Positions 37,796-39,195 of a DNA stretch of 39,195 nucleotides are shown piece by piece; the first letter of the stretch is position 1; every line of letters begins with the position of its first letter. A program made the translations under genes and the position numbers. This DNA is from Elusimicrobiota bacterium (GTDB taxonomy: Bacteria > Elusimicrobiota > Elusimicrobia > UBA1565 > UBA9628). The notes beneath the pieces are model-generated. The model ran no database searches. It was not told the DNA's origin and saw only the letters and a list, made by a program, of their open reading frames with translations. Location of the stretch: assembly GCA_030696455.1 (NCBI GenBank), contig JAUYSH010000051.1, positions 1 through 39,195 of the forward strand, read 5' to 3'.

Positions 37796-39184
37796 ATGTC
37801 CACCAGCCACGTCTCTCCGCTCCGCGAGCCTCTCGTCGACGGCGTCAAGGACCTCGGGCAGATCACCCGCGACGTCTGCGACCCGCTCGACGCCGCCCCC
37901 ACCACCGCCTGGTACGCGGCCTTCGCCGCCGCGCTGGCCGCGCTGTCCTACGGCGCCGTGATGGTGATCCATCAGGTCTGGACCGGCATCGGGACCTGGG
38001 GCCTCAACAAGACCGTCGGCTGGTCCTGGGACATCACGAACTTCGTGTTCTGGGTCGGCATCGGCCACGCGGGGACCTTGATCTCGGCCATCCTGTTCCT
38101 GTTCCGCCAGAAGTGGCGGACCTCGATCAACCGCTCGGCCGAGGCGATGACCATCTTCGCCGTGATGTGCGCCGGCATCTTCCCCCTCATCCACATGGGA
38201 CGGCCGTGGCTCGCGTACTGGGTCATGCCCTACCCCAACCCGATGGGACCGCTGTGGGTGAACTTCCGCTCACCGCTGCTGTGGGACGTGTTCGCCATCA
38301 GCACCTACTTCATCATCTCCGCGACGTTCTGGTTCGTCGGGCTGATCCCCGACCTGGCGACCTTGCGCGACCGCCTGCCCGAGGGCTGGCGCAAGAAGGC
38401 CTTCGGCTTCGCCAGCCTTGGCTGGTCGGGCTCGCACCGGACCTGGCAGCACTACGAGATGGTCTATCTGCTGCTCGCGGGGCTGGCCACGCCGCTGGTG
38501 TTCTCGGTGCACACCATCGTCTCCTTCGACTTCGCGACCTCCGTGATCCCGGGCTGGCATGCGACCATATTCCCGCCCTACTTCGTCTGCGGCGCGATCT
38601 TCTCCGGCTTCGCGATGGTGCTGACCTTGATGATCATCGCCCGCAAGGTCATGAACTTCGAGGGCTACATCACCTTGCGCCACATCGACGCCATCTGCAA
38701 GGTCATCCTGCTGACCTCGATGATCGTCGGCCTCGCGTACTCGACGGAGCTGATCATCGCCTACTACAGCGCGAACCATTACGAACGGTTCGCGTTCATG
38801 AACCGCATCCAGGGCCCGTTCGCGGGCTTCTACTGGATGATGGTGTTCTGCAACGTCCTCGTGCCGCAGGCGCTGTGGTTCGAGCGGATCCGCCGCGACG
38901 TCCGGGTGCTCTTCCTCATCTCGATCCTCATCAACGTGGGCATGTGGCTCGAGCGGTTCGTGATCATCACGATCTCGCTGCACCGGGACTATCTCCCCTC
39001 GAGCTGGACGGACTATTCCCCGACCTACGTCGAGATCGGCACCTACATCGGGAGCTTCGGCCTGTTCTTCACCTGCTTCCTGCTGTTCTGCCGCCTGCTG
39101 CCGATGATCGCCATCAGCGAGGTCAAGGGCGTGCTGAGCTACGCCCGCAACGATGAGCGCAAGGAGAGCCGTCATGGCCACTAG
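37796..39184 (+). CDS. actC: Alternative complex III membrane subunit ActC (NrfD family)
   Basis: A 462-residue polytopic protein with about ten TM helices. It contains NrfD/PsrC-type features: FVFWVGIGHAGTLISAILFLFRQKWR with the conserved His, PLIHMGRPWLAYWVMPYPNPMGPLWVNFRSPLLWD, MVYLLLAGLATPLVFSVHTIVSFDFATSVIPGWHATIFPPYFVCGAIFSG, and STELIIAYYSANHYE. These match ActC, the quinol-binding subunit of ACIII. The gene begins 3 bp after actB and overlaps the next start. Confidence 0.94.
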   Translation: MSTSHVSPLREPLVDGVKDLGQITRDVCDPLDAAPTTAWYAAFAAALAALSYGAVMVIHQVWTGIGTWGLNKTVGWSWDITNFVFWVGIGHAGTLISAILFLFRQKWRTSINRSAEAMTIFAVMCAGIFPLIHMGRPWLAYWVMPYPNPMGPLWVNFRSPLLWDVFAISTYFIISATFWFVGLIPDLATLRDRLPEGWRKKAFGFASLGWSGSHRTWQHYEMVYLLLAGLATPLVFSVHTIVSFDFATSVIPGWHATIFPPYFVCGAIFSGFAMVLTLMIIARKVMNFEGYITLRHIDAICKVILLTSMIVGLAYSTELIIAYYSANHYERFAFMNRIQGPFAGFYWMMVFCNVLVPQALWFERIRRDVRVLFLISILINVGMWLERFVIITISLHRDYLPSSWTDYSPTYVEIGTYIGSFGLFFTCFLLFCRLLPMIAISEVKGVLSYARNDERKESRHGH

Positions 39185-39195
39185 GACCTTCGTCG
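39174..39195 (+). CDS. Start of next gene, probably actD (cut by window edge)
   Basis: An ATG at 39174 with AAGGAG 7 nt upstream overlaps the end of actC and reads MATRTFV before the sequence ends. The standard order actA-B-C-D and this position make ActD, a small membrane-anchored ACIII subunit, the expected product, but seven residues cannot prove it. Confidence 0.5.

Overview
The window is a very GC-rich, gene-dense bacterial fragment with almost saturated G/C at third codon positions. The longest gene-free stretches are about 130 bp (9517-9645) and 120 bp (21019-21139), so there is no gap over 300 bp. I see no rRNA, tRNA, insertion sequence or CRISPR. The best guess at origin is a high-GC, free-living member of the Elusimicrobiota. 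The pointer is a secreted protein with a 'TYYPAPSGVYT' head followed by tail-fibre-like 'VGIGT-P-L-V-G' repeats, a protein style I associate with that phylum. Alternative complex III, menaquinone-type respiration genes and several apparent sigma-54 promoters fit a respiring Gram-negative. The phylum call is an inference.

Region 1 (1-7825, all minus strand) reads, in transcription order: a large fusion protein (two ferredoxin clusters + NodU/CmcH-type carbamoyltransferase + radical-SAM-like domain without its cysteines), a secreted Cys-rich/coiled-coil protein, a Mor-like regulator, then hxsD-hxsB-hxsA (His-Xaa-Ser peptide modification system) and the start of another gene cut by the window edge. 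HxsA ends in 34 consecutive His-Xaa-Ser triplets. A second, intact radical SAM gene (7870-8805) diverges from the carbamoyltransferase gene across a perfect 12-bp palindrome.

Region 2 (8815-16741) holds the secreted tail-fibre-like protein and, divergently, a tightly coupled seven-gene operon for glycerol-based lipid metabolism: membrane protein, small helical protein, GMC oxidoreductase, PAP2/sphingomyelin-synthase-like protein, short glycerol-3-phosphate dehydrogenase, alkyl-DHAP-synthase-like flavoprotein and glycerophosphodiester phosphodiesterase.

Region 3 (16779-20779) encodes tyrosine phenol-lyase with a downstream radical SAM protein, then a PAS histidine kinase coupled to a hemerythrin-like protein.

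Region 4 (20860-39195) looks like one physiological module. TatA and moeA-mobA-moaA supply Tat export and molybdopterin cofactor. An Rrf2 regulator and a beta-barrel porin precede a Tat-exported NapA-family molybdoenzyme. Five NapF/G/H-type iron-sulfur proteins follow, then alternative complex III (fused ActE/ActA cytochrome, ActB, ActC, start of ActD). No NapB, NapC or NapD is present. The layout suggests quinol oxidation by the NapH-like proteins and/or ACIII feeding a periplasmic nitrate-reductase-like enzyme, possibly through the six-heme cytochrome. Four sites matching the -24/-12 sigma-54 consensus lie in front of the lipid operon, tpl, tatA and the Rrf2 gene. The last two also share an 11-nt box, which would tie cofactor and Tat supply to the reductase operon.
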